Assembly: GCA_003283415.1 (NCBI GenBank)
Contig: QBXH01000002.1
Coordinates: forward strand, 91,290 to 155,289
Direction of reading: 5' to 3'
Length of the DNA stretch: 64,000 bases
From: Prochlorococcus sp. AG-321-E21
Lineage (GTDB): Bacteria > Cyanobacteriota > Cyanobacteriia > PCC-6307 > Cyanobiaceae
Shown: positions 47,473-57,013 of the stretch, piece after piece
Layout of the letters: each line of letters starts with the position of its first letter
How positions within the stretch are numbered: position 1 is the stretch's first letter
Position numbers and translations under genes: made by a program
The notes under the pieces: model-generated
What the model saw: only the letters and a program-made list of their open reading frames with translations
The model's database searches: none
What the model was told of the DNA's origin: nothing

Positions 47473-49263
47473 TTGATCAAGGTCGAAAAAGTAAAAAAGA
47501 AAAAAGAGAGCGCGAAACAAGAGACAGTTTGCTTGGCAAATGGTCTTGAAGTATCTAAATTCGAAAATTTTAAGAAAGGCAGTGAATTTCTTAAGGAGCC
47601 ACTTGCAAGCGAATTAAAAAATGAAAGCGATCATTTTACTAATGATGCAGTTCAACTATTGAAATTCCATGGAAGTTATCAACAAGATAATAGAGAGAAT
47701 AGAAAACCTGGCATAGGTAAAGATTGGCAGATGATGCTTAGGCTAAGAAGTCCAGGTGGAGAAATCCCAGGAAAGTTATTCTTATCTTTAGATGAATTAT
47801 CTGACAAACTTGGTAACGGCACATTAAGAATAACAACTAGACAAGCCTTTCAAATGCATGGGATCAGAAAAGATAATTTGAAGGAAGTAATTAAGTCTAT
47901 TGTAAATTCAATGGGCTCAACATTAGCTGCATGTGGGGATATTAATAGAAATGTCATGGCTCCAGCCGCACCTTTTGAAACATCAGAATATATAACCGCA
48001 AGAACTTTAGCCGTAAAAGTTGCTGATCTTTTAACACCTGTAGCCGGACAAGGAACTTTTTTGGAACTTTGGGCTGACGGAGATTTGGAATACACTATAA
48101 AACCAGATAAAGAGATTGAAGAGAATAGAAAATTACAGTTTAATGAGCATATTTTTAGCGGGACTAAAAAAGAACCCTTATATGGATCTACCTACCTACC
48201 AAGAAAGTTTAAATGTGCTGTTACCGTTCCAGGAGATAACTCTGTTGATCTTCTTACTAATGATATTGGAATAGTTGCATTCACTTCAAAAGAAGGGGAA
48301 TTCGAAGGATGTAATTTTTATATCGGTGGAGGTATGGGTCGAACTCATAATAATGAAGAGACCTTTGCAAGGATTGCAGATCCACTTGGTTATGTAGAAA
48401 AGAGAGACGTCTATGAACTAATACAAAGTATAGTTGCAATTCAAAGAGATTATGGAGATAGAAAATCAAGAAAAAATTCCAGAATGAAATACCTTTTGCA
48501 TAGAAAAGGTATTAAGTGGTTTAAAAAAATACTTTTAGATAAATACTTCAAAAAAGATATTAAGCCTTTAAGAAAAGAACCCGAGAATAAATTAATTGAT
48601 TATCTAGGTTGGCATAAACAAAATAAAGATTACTTTTTTGTTGGATTACCTTTATTATCAGGAAGGCTTTCTGGAAAGAAGAAATCATTAATAAGAGATA
48701 TTGTTAAAGAAAATAATCTTGATTTAAGACTTACTCCTAATCAAGACATTTTGCTCTGTAATATACCTAATAAAAACAAAAGCGAAATTAAAAAGACCTT
48801 AAAAAAAATTGGGTATGACAATCTTAATGACATAAATGAAATTCAAAGACATGCTTTAGCATGTCCAGCCCTACCCCTTTGTGGTTTAGCAATGACCGAA
48901 GCGGAAAGAATTTTGCCTGAAGTTCTCACTAGAATAGAAAAACTATTAAAGGATATGAATATAGAAAAGACAATATTATTTAGAATGACAGGATGTCCTA
49001 ATGGATGCACAAGACCTTATATGGCTGAATTGGCTCTTGTTGGAAGTGGGCAAAATAAGTATCAATTATGGTTGGGAGGAAGTAAAAACCTTCAAAGATT
49101 AGCTAAACCTTACTTACAAAGAATGGATCTTGACGAATTAGAAAAAACCATTCAACCTTTATTAGAATCTTGGAAGAAAAGCAATCTCAAAATAGATTTT
49201 GGTGATTTTATTAACAATCAAAAGGAATCTTTTATTACAAGTTTGCTAAATGAGATAAATTAA
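47473..49263 (+). CDS. sir: ferredoxin-dependent sulfite reductase
   Basis: 596 residues from TTG. In-frame upstream codons run back to TAA at 47449 without ATG or GTG. Siroheme/[4Fe-4S] ligands are C464, C470, C508 and C512 (CPALPLC; TGCPNGC). Substrate basic residues are in LRITTRQAFQMHG and NRNVMAPAAP. It reduces sulfite to sulfide with six electrons from ferredoxin. A 29-codon ORF from ATG at 47460 overlaps the start in another frame. Confidence 0.94.
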   Translation: MIKVEKVKKKKESAKQETVCLANGLEVSKFENFKKGSEFLKEPLASELKNESDHFTNDAVQLLKFHGSYQQDNRENRKPGIGKDWQMMLRLRSPGGEIPGKLFLSLDELSDKLGNGTLRITTRQAFQMHGIRKDNLKEVIKSIVNSMGSTLAACGDINRNVMAPAAPFETSEYITARTLAVKVADLLTPVAGQGTFLELWADGDLEYTIKPDKEIEENRKLQFNEHIFSGTKKEPLYGSTYLPRKFKCAVTVPGDNSVDLLTNDIGIVAFTSKEGEFEGCNFYIGGGMGRTHNNEETFARIADPLGYVEKRDVYELIQSIVAIQRDYGDRKSRKNSRMKYLLHRKGIKWFKKILLDKYFKKDIKPLRKEPENKLIDYLGWHKQNKDYFFVGLPLLSGRLSGKKKSLIRDIVKENNLDLRLTPNQDILLCNIPNKNKSEIKKTLKKIGYDNLNDINEIQRHALACPALPLCGLAMTEAERILPEVLTRIEKLLKDMNIEKTILFRMTGCPNGCTRPYMAELALVGSGQNKYQLWLGGSKNLQRLAKPYLQRMDLDELEKTIQPLLESWKKSNLKIDFGDFINNQKESFITSLLNEIN

Positions 49264-49266
49264 GAT

Positions 49267-49953
49267 TTAAATTTTCCCATAAAAAGCATTAGGTTTTTTA
49301 TTCTTCCAAGCCCATAGTTGATCTCCATAACTAAAATGCCACCACTCATTTGGATGCTGAACGAATTCAAATTTAATCATAATTTCTTTTAGTAAATTTC
49401 TTCTGTCATTCCAGATAATTGCATCTTCATTTTCAATATTATTATAAAAATCTGGGTTTGATTTGTCATCCATCTGATCAATATCACTTCCCATATCAAT
49501 AATATTTCCATACTTGTCGGCAAAAGTAATATCCAAAGCACCTCCAGTTGAATGGGGAGGAGGATATCTCTCCTCGGATGATGGATATGCCCAAAATTTC
49601 TCAACATTCCTTTGTACTATGGGATATTTTTCCATATCTTTTACAGAAGCATCAATATCTAGCCTTTTACATTCCAAAATAAAAGCTCTATTGAACATAA
49701 ATTTTTGAACTTCAATAGGTCGCCAACTATCATAAATCAAAAGTGATAAACTATTATTTTTTAATTTTAAAAAATCATTTACTTTTATTAATCTATTAAC
49801 AACTTCTTTTCTTAATTTCCAAATTGCCTTTTTTTCCTTATAAGGAGCACCTAAATGATAGTAGGGATGGGGGCTAATAAATTTAAAAAAACTTGGTATT
49901 TCAATTAATTTATCTTTATTCTCCTCAATTGGGATTTCATTCCAAATTTTCAA
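49267..49953 (-). CDS. D-alanyl-D-alanine dipeptidase (VanX/peptidase M15D)
   Basis: 228 residues. The zinc site is PHSTGGALDITFAD (H, D) with NEWWHFSYGDQLWAW giving the catalytic Glu and the last His; SWRPIEVQKFM is the conserved Arg segment. It hydrolyses D-Ala-D-Ala, as in cell-wall recycling. No signal peptide, so cytoplasmic. A second M15 peptidase occurs 6 kb away. Confidence 0.9.
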   Translation of the reverse strand: MKIWNEIPIEENKDKLIEIPSFFKFISPHPYYHLGAPYKEKKAIWKLRKEVVNRLIKVNDFLKLKNNSLSLLIYDSWRPIEVQKFMFNRAFILECKRLDIDASVKDMEKYPIVQRNVEKFWAYPSSEERYPPPHSTGGALDITFADKYGNIIDMGSDIDQMDDKSNPDFYNNIENEDAIIWNDRRNLLKEIMIKFEFVQHPNEWWHFSYGDQLWAWKNKKPNAFYGKI

Positions 49954-50009
49954 TTAACTTTATCTATTGATTTTATATTTGCATATATTTCAAAATTAAC
50001 AATTAAAAT

Positions 50010-52466
50010 TTAATTTAAGAAATCATGAATAAATTTATTATCAGAATTGTCAATTAGTAACTCTTTCAATAGAATGTTTTTTCTTAAATCAGGATCATCA
50101 ATTATTACCTTCTGAGCTTCGTCTCGAGCCTTTTCAATTAAAACTTTATTATTTGGTAAATTATCCAAAACAAAATCAGGTAATCCTGACTGCTTATATC
50201 CCAAAAGTTGACCTGGACCTCTAAGTTCCAAGTCTTTTTCCGCGATATAAAAACCATCATTTGATTTCTCTAAAACATTTAGCCTTTTATTTTCTAATCC
50301 ATTTTTATCAGAGGTTACTAAGTAACAAAATGATTTATGAGATCCTCTACCCACTCTTCCTCTTAACTGATGTAATTGAGATAATCCGAATCTTTCTGAA
50401 TTATAAATAATCATTGTTGAAGCATTAGGGACATCAATCCCAACCTCAATAACTGTAGTAGAGACCAATATATTAATTTCATTTTTTAAAAAGGAATTAA
50501 TTACATTATTCTTTTCTTCAGAATTTAATTTTCCATGTAATAAACCAACTTTACTTTTTAAAAAAATTTTCTCTGATAAATATGTAAAAACCTTTTTTGC
50601 AGAACTTAAATTCATTTTTTCAGATTCTTCAATTAACGGCAAAATTACATAGGCTTGCTTCCCATTATCTATCTCATTCTCAACACGTTTAAATAGTTTA
50701 TTTAACTCTTCTTCTGAAATAATTTTTGTTGTTATTGGAACTCTTCCAGGGGGAAGTTCTGTAATCTGACTAATATCTAAATCACCATATAGTGACAAAG
50801 CTAGAGTCCTAGGTATTGGAGTAGCTGTCATTGATAACAAATTAGTATTATCTCCTTTGTTAAGTAATCGATTTCTTTGTGTAACACCAAACCTATGCTG
50901 TTCGTCTATGACTACCATCCCTAATGAATTAAAAACAACTTTATCTTCAAATAATGCATGCGTACCTACAAGAATATCGATCATTCCATTCTTTAGATTT
51001 ATAAGTATTTCTTTTCTCTTTTTCTGAGGGGTATTACCAGTAAGAAGTTCTACAGAAACTAAAAGTGGGTTCAAGAATTTTATTAAATTCTTATAGTGCT
51101 GTGAGGCAAGTACTTCAGTAGGAACCATTAATGCACCTTGATGATCTTTTTCAAGTTCAATTAAAAGAGATGCGATTGCAATAATAGTTTTACCACTGCC
51201 AACATCTCCTTGTAGTAGTCTCGACATAGGTGTTAAATCTGACAAATCATCTTTGATTTCATCAAGTACTTTTTTCTGAGATTTTGTTAATTTAAAAGGA
51301 AGTTTGTTTAAAAAATCTTTAAGTAAAAAATTCTTTTTAATAGATTTCTGAATGTTTAATTTTTTATTATTCTTCCTTTTTCTCAATAAAAACTTCATTT
51401 GCAATAGAAATAGTTCATCAAATACCAATCGCTTTTTCGACTCAATCAAAGCATTCTGATTTATAGGTAAATGAATATTTATTAAAGAATCGCTTTTTGA
51501 AACTAAAGATAAGGAATTAAGTTGTTTTTGATTAAGTAGATCTGGATATTGTTTTGAATAAATAATTACTTTTTTAATTAATTTTATAAAACTTATATTT
51601 GAGAATGATTCTGATAGCGAATATAAAGGCATAATCTTTCCAGAGAAATTAAAAGATTCTTCATTGTTATTTAAAATTTCTATCTGCGGGTCTACAAAAT
51701 TTTTCCCATATTCAGATAATTTGACCTTACCAGATATCGCTAATTTAGTACCTGGTATATATAAGGATTTCTGAGAAGAAAAAAAAGAATAAGTTCTAAA
51801 TCTCTTGCCTAAAAAGAATTTTGTAACTTTTATTGAGGAGGTCTCATCAAATATCACAATATTCATTATTGATAAATTACTATTATTTGGACTTTTATAA
51901 ATGTAAAACTTTTTTATTGTTGCAATACAGGTATATAGATTATCAGGTTTTAAATTAATTATTTTAACTCTATTTGTATAATCTAAATATGTTCGTGGAA
52001 AATAATTAATTATGTCTTTTATATTATATATACCTAATTCATTTAGCTTATTTTTACTAATCTTACCTATACTTTTTATTAACCCAATATCTGAGTTTAA
52101 TGATAGATTAGAATCAATGACTTTTGAATAATAAATATTTATATTTTTATTAGAAAAATTTAAATCAATAAATTTACCTAATTTAAGTAGAGCTTTTCTA
52201 GTATCGATTACAAGCCTTTTTCTTTGGATTGTATCTAATAAATTATATTTGGAATATCTAATTGAATATTCATTAAATAATTTAATATATTCATCATTTA
52301 ATTTTAGATATTCTAAATTATTTAGTGACTCGTATAAATAATCATTAAAATATTTCTTTCTCCCTAGTAAATTAGAGAATTTATTTTCAGCTTCTATAGT
52401 AAGAGATTTTTGAAGGGGTTTAATCCAATCCTTAATTAAATTAATATATTCTTCATTATTAGTCAC
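50010..52466 (-). CDS. recG: ATP-dependent DNA helicase RecG
   Basis: 818 residues. The N-terminal wedge domain is about 140-320. Helicase motifs follow: GDVGSGKTIIA (I), DEQHRFG (II), SMTATPIPRTL (III), TTVIEVGIDVPNAS (V) and QLHQLRGRVGRG (VI). It remodels stalled replication forks. An extra ~130-residue N-terminal extension is typical of cyanobacterial and plant RecG. Confidence 0.96.
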   Translation of the reverse strand: MTNNEEYINLIKDWIKPLQKSLTIEAENKFSNLLGRKKYFNDYLYESLNNLEYLKLNDEYIKLFNEYSIRYSKYNLLDTIQRKRLVIDTRKALLKLGKFIDLNFSNKNINIYYSKVIDSNLSLNSDIGLIKSIGKISKNKLNELGIYNIKDIINYFPRTYLDYTNRVKIINLKPDNLYTCIATIKKFYIYKSPNNSNLSIMNIVIFDETSSIKVTKFFLGKRFRTYSFFSSQKSLYIPGTKLAISGKVKLSEYGKNFVDPQIEILNNNEESFNFSGKIMPLYSLSESFSNISFIKLIKKVIIYSKQYPDLLNQKQLNSLSLVSKSDSLINIHLPINQNALIESKKRLVFDELFLLQMKFLLRKRKNNKKLNIQKSIKKNFLLKDFLNKLPFKLTKSQKKVLDEIKDDLSDLTPMSRLLQGDVGSGKTIIAIASLLIELEKDHQGALMVPTEVLASQHYKNLIKFLNPLLVSVELLTGNTPQKKRKEILINLKNGMIDILVGTHALFEDKVVFNSLGMVVIDEQHRFGVTQRNRLLNKGDNTNLLSMTATPIPRTLALSLYGDLDISQITELPPGRVPITTKIISEEELNKLFKRVENEIDNGKQAYVILPLIEESEKMNLSSAKKVFTYLSEKIFLKSKVGLLHGKLNSEEKNNVINSFLKNEINILVSTTVIEVGIDVPNASTMIIYNSERFGLSQLHQLRGRVGRGSHKSFCYLVTSDKNGLENKRLNVLEKSNDGFYIAEKDLELRGPGQLLGYKQSGLPDFVLDNLPNNKVLIEKARDEAQKVIIDDPDLRKNILLKELLIDNSDNKFIHDFLN

Positions 52467-52495
52467 TTTATCAATAAGATAAATTTAGATTTTAA

Positions 52496-53563
52496 TTAAT
52501 TTAGATTATTTAATGAAAATTCCTTGTTTTTCCAATATCTTTGCTTTTTATTTAATAATCTAAACCTATTTTTTAATTCATTTATATTATTTCTGCAATT
52601 TGAAAGATCTAGATTATAAAACTCTAATTCAACATTAGTTATATTACATAAATATATATTAGAAGTTTTATTATTGTTTGCCGATAAATTATTTGAATTT
52701 AAATCATATCTAATAACAAAAGGATGTGGGTGATTAATTAAATAATTTTTATTTAATATAAATTTGAATGTTTCTTCAGATATAACTTTTGGTATTAAAT
52801 TTATTTTAAATAATTCTGAATTAACCTTGTATGAGAGGTCTAATAAAAAATCGATAAATGATCTATCAATAAATTCAAAAAAGTTTAAATTATCACTTGA
52901 TATAAAAACATCACTTAATTGATCATTCTTTTTCTCATTATGATTTAATTTATTATTATTCGTTTCTTCTTTTAATTCAAGAACAGCTTTAACTATATGT
53001 TTTTTATCCTCAATCCTTTTGATAATAACTTGTTCATGAGAGGAATTTATATAATTAGTTTCATCTAAATTAACGGACGAAGAATGTTCCTCACAAAGAT
53101 TTTCATAGTATCCACATGTACTTGAATTGTTATTGGAATGAAATTCAAGGGAGTCTTTGACAATAAATTTATTCTCATAATCAACTGTTTGATATTCCTT
53201 GATTTTTACCAAGTCTTTATAAGCATTTTCATTGACTATTTGTTTTTTTGTATCACTAATTTCTCGTAACTTTAATTGTTCAATAGTTATAAAAGGAAGT
53301 TTGGAATGAATAAGCAAACTAATATTTTTATTAATAAAATTATTTAATTCCGTTGAATTAAATATTTTATCATTGATGAATGAGTCTGAATATATGCTTA
53401 AAATACCTTTTTCAGTAGAGTTGAGTATAGAATTTCTAACAATATGAAAATAACTTTCATATTCTTTATAAATATTTTTTATTAGTTTATTTTTTTGAAT
53501 GTCAGCTCTATTGAGCTGAATTGCGATTTCTTTTGAATCTCTATTTTTAATACTATTTTTCAA
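52496..53563 (-). CDS. Asn/Lys-rich hypothetical protein between tsf and recG
   Basis: 355 residues, rich in Asn, Lys, Ile and Leu. Helical N-terminus (1-110), a low-complexity middle (about 150-220, with NNNSSTCGY and ETNNNKLNHNEKKN) and a more ordered end (LIPKVISEETFKFIL... and RFRLLNKKQRYWKNKEF). No domain recognised. The gaps of 7 bp to tsf and 29 bp to recG place it in the same transcript. It is probably picocyanobacteria-specific and fast evolving. Confidence 0.7.
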   Translation of the reverse strand: MKNSIKNRDSKEIAIQLNRADIQKNKLIKNIYKEYESYFHIVRNSILNSTEKGILSIYSDSFINDKIFNSTELNNFINKNISLLIHSKLPFITIEQLKLREISDTKKQIVNENAYKDLVKIKEYQTVDYENKFIVKDSLEFHSNNNSSTCGYYENLCEEHSSSVNLDETNYINSSHEQVIIKRIEDKKHIVKAVLELKEETNNNKLNHNEKKNDQLSDVFISSDNLNFFEFIDRSFIDFLLDLSYKVNSELFKINLIPKVISEETFKFILNKNYLINHPHPFVIRYDLNSNNLSANNNKTSNIYLCNITNVELEFYNLDLSNCRNNINELKNRFRLLNKKQRYWKNKEFSLNNLN

Positions 53564-53570
53564 GTTTTTT

Positions 53571-54227
53571 TTAGTTTGACTTTAACGATGCGACTTCATC
53601 GGCAAAGTCCATTTCATTTTTTTCAATCCCTTCTCCTAATGTATATCTTGTAAAACGTCTCACTTTAATATTCTCACCAATTTTAGCTGCTGCCTGTTTT
53701 ACAAGATCCTCTACTTTCAGTGAACTATCTTTTATGTAAGGTTGAGAAAGCAAGACTAATTCATTTAATCTTTTAGCTATTCTTCCCTCAACAATTTTTT
53801 CCTTAATTTTTTCTGGTTTACCAGACAAATCATCTCTACCCATTTCTATTTGTTTTTCTTTTTCTACTACGGCCTGTGGTATTTCATCAATAGATACATA
53901 CTCTACATTTGGACATGCGGCAACTTGCATAGATACGTCCTTCAAAAGAGATTGAAATATATCTCCTCTAGCAACGAAATCAGTTTCACAATTTAGTTCT
54001 AAGAGAACACCCACTCTTGCACCAGTATGAATATAGCTGCCAATAGAACCTTCTGCAGCTACTCTTCCGGACTTTTTCTCTGCACTTGCTATACCTTTTT
54101 TTCTTAACCACTCTAAAGCTTTTTCAAGATTTCCTTCTGTCTCATTTAAAGCCTTTTTGCAATCCATCATTCCGGCTCCAGTCTTATCTCTAAGATCTTT
54201 AACTAATTTTGCTGTAATGTTTCCCAT
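53571..54227 (-). CDS. tsf: elongation factor Ts
   Basis: 218 residues, the short form found in cyanobacteria. The UBA-like start ([21 protein letters not shown]) and the TDFVAR motif ([11 protein letters not shown]) mark the EF-Tu-binding core. It reloads EF-Tu with GTP. It follows rpsB by 46 bp, the common rpsB-tsf pair. Confidence 0.97.
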   Translation of the reverse strand: MGNITAKLVKDLRDKTGAGMMDCKKALNETEGNLEKALEWLRKKGIASAEKKSGRVAAEGSIGSYIHTGARVGVLLELNCETDFVARGDIFQSLLKDVSMQVAACPNVEYVSIDEIPQAVVEKEKQIEMGRDDLSGKPEKIKEKIVEGRIAKRLNELVLLSQPYIKDSSLKVEDLVKQAAAKIGENIKVRRFTRYTLGEGIEKNEMDFADEVASLKSN

Positions 54228-54273
54228 TTAAAAAGATAATGTTTTTTGTTTTTGTTGAAGTTTGAAATTAAAA

Positions 54274-54978
54274 TTAATTTTTTCTTTGATCATTAGATCC
54301 TTTTCTTCCCTCATTAATTGCATCTGCAAGCCTTCCTAAAATAAGTTGAACAGATCTAACTGCATCATCATTACATGGGATAGGAACTTCACACAAATCA
54401 GGATCACAGTTAGTATCAAGCATTGATACTAACGAAATATCTAATTTCCTAGCTTCAAGGACTGCATTAGATTCTCTTCTTTGATCCACAAGAACAACTA
54501 CGTCAGGTAATCTTCTCATACCTTTGAGACCACCTAAATACTTTTGCAAGCGTTCTAATTCTCGCCTCAAAACAGCAGCTTCTTTTTTGGGACGCATAGC
54601 GATAGCACCACTACTTTCCATTCTCTCAAGATCTTTCAATCTTTCTATCCTAGCTTTCATAGTAGTCCAGTTAGTTAGCATACCTCCAAGCCATCTCTGA
54701 TTTACATAGGCAGCACCACATCTAACAGCTTCTTGAGCGACAACATCTGATGCTTGTTTCTTTGTACCTACAAAAAGAAATCTTTTTCCACTTTTTGCAG
54801 CATTTCTTGTCCATTTATAAGCATTATTCATACATAAAGCAGTTTTAACAAGATCAATAATATGAACCCCATTCCTCGCGCAATATATGTACTTAGACAT
54901 TTTGGGATTCCAACGTCTAGTTTGATGCCCAAAATGGGCACCAGCTTCCATCATTTCAGATAGTGATACAACAGCCAT
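54274..54978 (-). CDS. rpsB: 30S ribosomal protein S2
   Basis: 234 residues. [36 protein letters not shown], and [12 protein letters not shown] are invariant S2 segments. The start ATG has no close Shine-Dalgarno; the nearest GGAGG lies about 22 bases upstream, inside a folded leader with a 9-bp closing stem (54990-55043). Confidence 0.97.
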   Translation of the reverse strand: MAVVSLSEMMEAGAHFGHQTRRWNPKMSKYIYCARNGVHIIDLVKTALCMNNAYKWTRNAAKSGKRFLFVGTKKQASDVVAQEAVRCGAAYVNQRWLGGMLTNWTTMKARIERLKDLERMESSGAIAMRPKKEAAVLRRELERLQKYLGGLKGMRRLPDVVVLVDQRRESNAVLEARKLDISLVSMLDTNCDPDLCEVPIPCNDDAVRSVQLILGRLADAINEGRKGSNDQRKN

Positions 54979-54980
54979 GT

Positions 54981-55043
54981 TTAAATAAGTTTCGGGTTAG
55001 CCTCCATCCGACGGGAAATTTAAATATTTAAATCACCCGAAAC
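54981..55043 (-). promoter_or_regulatory. structured leader of rpsB
   Basis: In the mRNA sense GTTTCGGGT (55043-55035) pairs perfectly with ACCCGAAAC (54998-54990). Between them lie a 16-base palindrome (ATTTAAATATTTAAAT, 55018-55033) and CCCGTCGGATGGAGGCTA. The segment encloses GGAGG and an ATG at 55007 that could encode the octapeptide MEANPKLI, ending 2 bases before the rpsB ATG. A folded 5' UTR just before S2 fits autoregulation by S2, known for rpsB leaders in other bacteria; here it is inferred. Confidence 0.6.
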
Positions 55044-55130
55044 AGTCAGATGTGTGGTTTTTTGTTTTTATTATTGTAGCAAATAATAAGAAATCCTTGA
55101 AGAATATCTTTTAAGATTAATGTTTGAAAT

Positions 55131-56048
55131 TTAAAATAATCTTCTAAGTTCTTTTACATAAATTAAATTAAGCGGGATTCTCACAATCTCTAATGCAATT
55201 CTACTTCTACCTGAATTGATTAAAAATCTTAATAATGGGAATATTCTTTTAATACTTATCAATCCCCCCAGACAAATTATTTGCCAAAGCAAAATATGAA
55301 TAGGGGTTAATTGAATCATAAATCTAACTCTCAAACTTGAATGTTTTTTATAAAATATTAAAGCCATCCTTGCTCTCTCTTTTTCTTGTGATACTAATGA
55401 TTCAATTTGCTCACAATTAAAAGGGGGGTGCCAATGAAATCCAACAGCTTCTGGACATTTAACTAATTTTGTCCCACATTTTTTTAATCTCTCCCCTAAC
55501 TCTAGATCTTCCCACCCATAAAGGCTAAAAGAGGTGTCAAATAATCCAACACTTAAAAGTAATTCTTTTGAAATAGCTACATTTCCAGTAGCAAAGTATG
55601 CAAAAGAAAAATCCGTTAATTTATACTTTTCACTTTCTGGATTTGTGAAATTAGAAGTATTAATAACTGAACCATAAGTAAAGCATCTTTTATTGTTTTT
55701 ATTCCAAGAGAATAATAGTTTATTCACATGACAGGATATAAAGTCATCTAAAACAATAAGATCACTATCGATGAAAATGATAATGTCATATTTGGATTTC
55801 ATTACCCCAAGATTTCTTCCTAAAGCGGGTCCTCCATGTTCTTGTTCATATAAAACCACATGAGAAAGAACTTCATTATTATCTTTTATCCAAGAGGTTG
55901 TACCGTCCGTAGATCCATCATCAACAACTATTACTTCATAATTACTAATATTCTCATTTAAGTTCTGATTCTCAAGAGCCTCTAGACATTTTTTCAATAT
56001 TGGTTTTCTGTTATAAGTTGGAATAACGATGCTTACATTCATAACCAA
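55131..56048 (-). CDS. family 2 glycosyltransferase
   Basis: 305 residues. GT-A fold: VSIVIPTYNRKPIL, VVDDGSTDGTT, and DSDLIV as the metal-binding DxD-like element; FSLYGWEDLELGERL is the ED acceptor region. A C-terminal hydrophobic helix (about 245-275) may touch the membrane. Donor and acceptor sugars unknown. Transcribed toward rpsB. Confidence 0.9.
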   Translation of the reverse strand: MVMNVSIVIPTYNRKPILKKCLEALENQNLNENISNYEVIVVDDGSTDGTTSWIKDNNEVLSHVVLYEQEHGGPALGRNLGVMKSKYDIIIFIDSDLIVLDDFISCHVNKLLFSWNKNNKRCFTYGSVINTSNFTNPESEKYKLTDFSFAYFATGNVAISKELLLSVGLFDTSFSLYGWEDLELGERLKKCGTKLVKCPEAVGFHWHPPFNCEQIESLVSQEKERARMALIFYKKHSSLRVRFMIQLTPIHILLWQIICLGGLISIKRIFPLLRFLINSGRSRIALEIVRIPLNLIYVKELRRLF

Positions 56049-56104
56049 ATATTATTTATCTATTGATAAACTGAATTTTAAAATATAAAAGATCCAAATT
56101 TTTA

Positions 56105-56254
56105 CTAATCAGCCGCTCCGCCATTATTTGCTGTTCCAGTTACGTTATTTCCTTCAGGTCTACCATCAGATCTAAGCTTTCTTTTTTTGAATTTTCTAGC
56201 ATATGCACGATTACGATCTTGCTTTTCTTTTTTTAAATTTCTTCTCTTTGACAT
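56105..56254 (-). CDS. 49-residue basic conserved protein
   Basis: ATG at 56252-56254 to TAG at 56105-56107. The first 30 residues are strongly basic (MSKRRNLKKEKQDRNRAYAR), then DGRPEGNN and a Gly/Ala/Asn tail. The charge suggests nucleic-acid or ribosome contact. The type recurs in cyanobacteria as a short hypothetical protein, from memory. It lies 22 bp after devA on the same strand. Confidence 0.65.
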   Translation of the reverse strand: MSKRRNLKKEKQDRNRAYARKFKKRKLRSDGRPEGNNVTGTANNGGAAD

Positions 56255-56276
56255 AAAAAATCTTTTTTGCTTTTAA

Positions 56277-56999
56277 CTATCTTAGCTCACTAAGGGTATT
56301 AAATATCTTACCATCTTCCATGTTTAATATCCTGTCCGCCATATCTGAAATCCTTGGATCATGAGTAACCATAAGGACAGAACAATTCTGCTCTTTTGCT
56401 AATTTTCGTAAAAGTGAAACTATTTCTCTTCCAGTAACACTGTCTAAAGCTGAAGTAGGTTCATCCGCAAGTAAAAGTTTAGGATTAGCGGATAAGGCCC
56501 TTGCAATTGCAACTCTTTGTTTCTGCCCTCCTGACAATCCATTTGGCAGTTTTCTATGATGATCCTCTAATCCAACCGCAGATAACCACTTTCTTGCTAC
56601 TTCTCTTCTTTGCAAGTACGTTAAATTTCGAATTAAATCTGCTCCCATCTGAACATTTTGTTCTGCTGTTAAACATCTAAGCAAATTATGTCCCTGAAAA
56701 ATCATTCCTATATTTCTTCTAAGTTTTTGCCTAGTTTTTCTTGAAGCCCCGTTTAGTTGATTATTTAAAACCGTCAAATCTCCACTTTGGCATGTTCTCA
56801 ATGCACCAATTAAGGTTAGAAGAGTTGTCTTACCACATCCAGAAGGTCCTTTTAAAAGAACTAGCTCTCCTTTTTCAATAAAGAAATTTACATTATTAAG
56901 TACTTGTTTCTTATTTTCATCAATCCCATAAAAATGACTCAAATTATTTATGGAAACAGTTTTTGAATTATTAACTTTTTTATTGATGGCTTTAGGCAT
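56277..56999 (-). CDS. devA: DevA-like ABC transporter ATP-binding protein
   Basis: 240 residues. Walker A KGPSGCGKTTLL, Q-loop in IFQGHNLL, signature LSGGQKQRVAIARAL and Walker B LLLADEPTSALD, of the LolD/MacB/DevA group. It powers the DevBC exporter. In Anabaena DevBCA exports heterocyst glycolipids; a non-heterocystous picocyanobacterium must use it for another cargo. Confidence 0.92.
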   Translation of the reverse strand: MPKAINKKVNNSKTVSINNLSHFYGIDENKKQVLNNVNFFIEKGELVLLKGPSGCGKTTLLTLIGALRTCQSGDLTVLNNQLNGASRKTRQKLRRNIGMIFQGHNLLRCLTAEQNVQMGADLIRNLTYLQRREVARKWLSAVGLEDHHRKLPNGLSGGQKQRVAIARALSANPKLLLADEPTSALDSVTGREIVSLLRKLAKEQNCSVLMVTHDPRISDMADRILNMEDGKIFNTLSELR

Positions 57000-57013
57000 G
57001 CAAATAACTTTAG

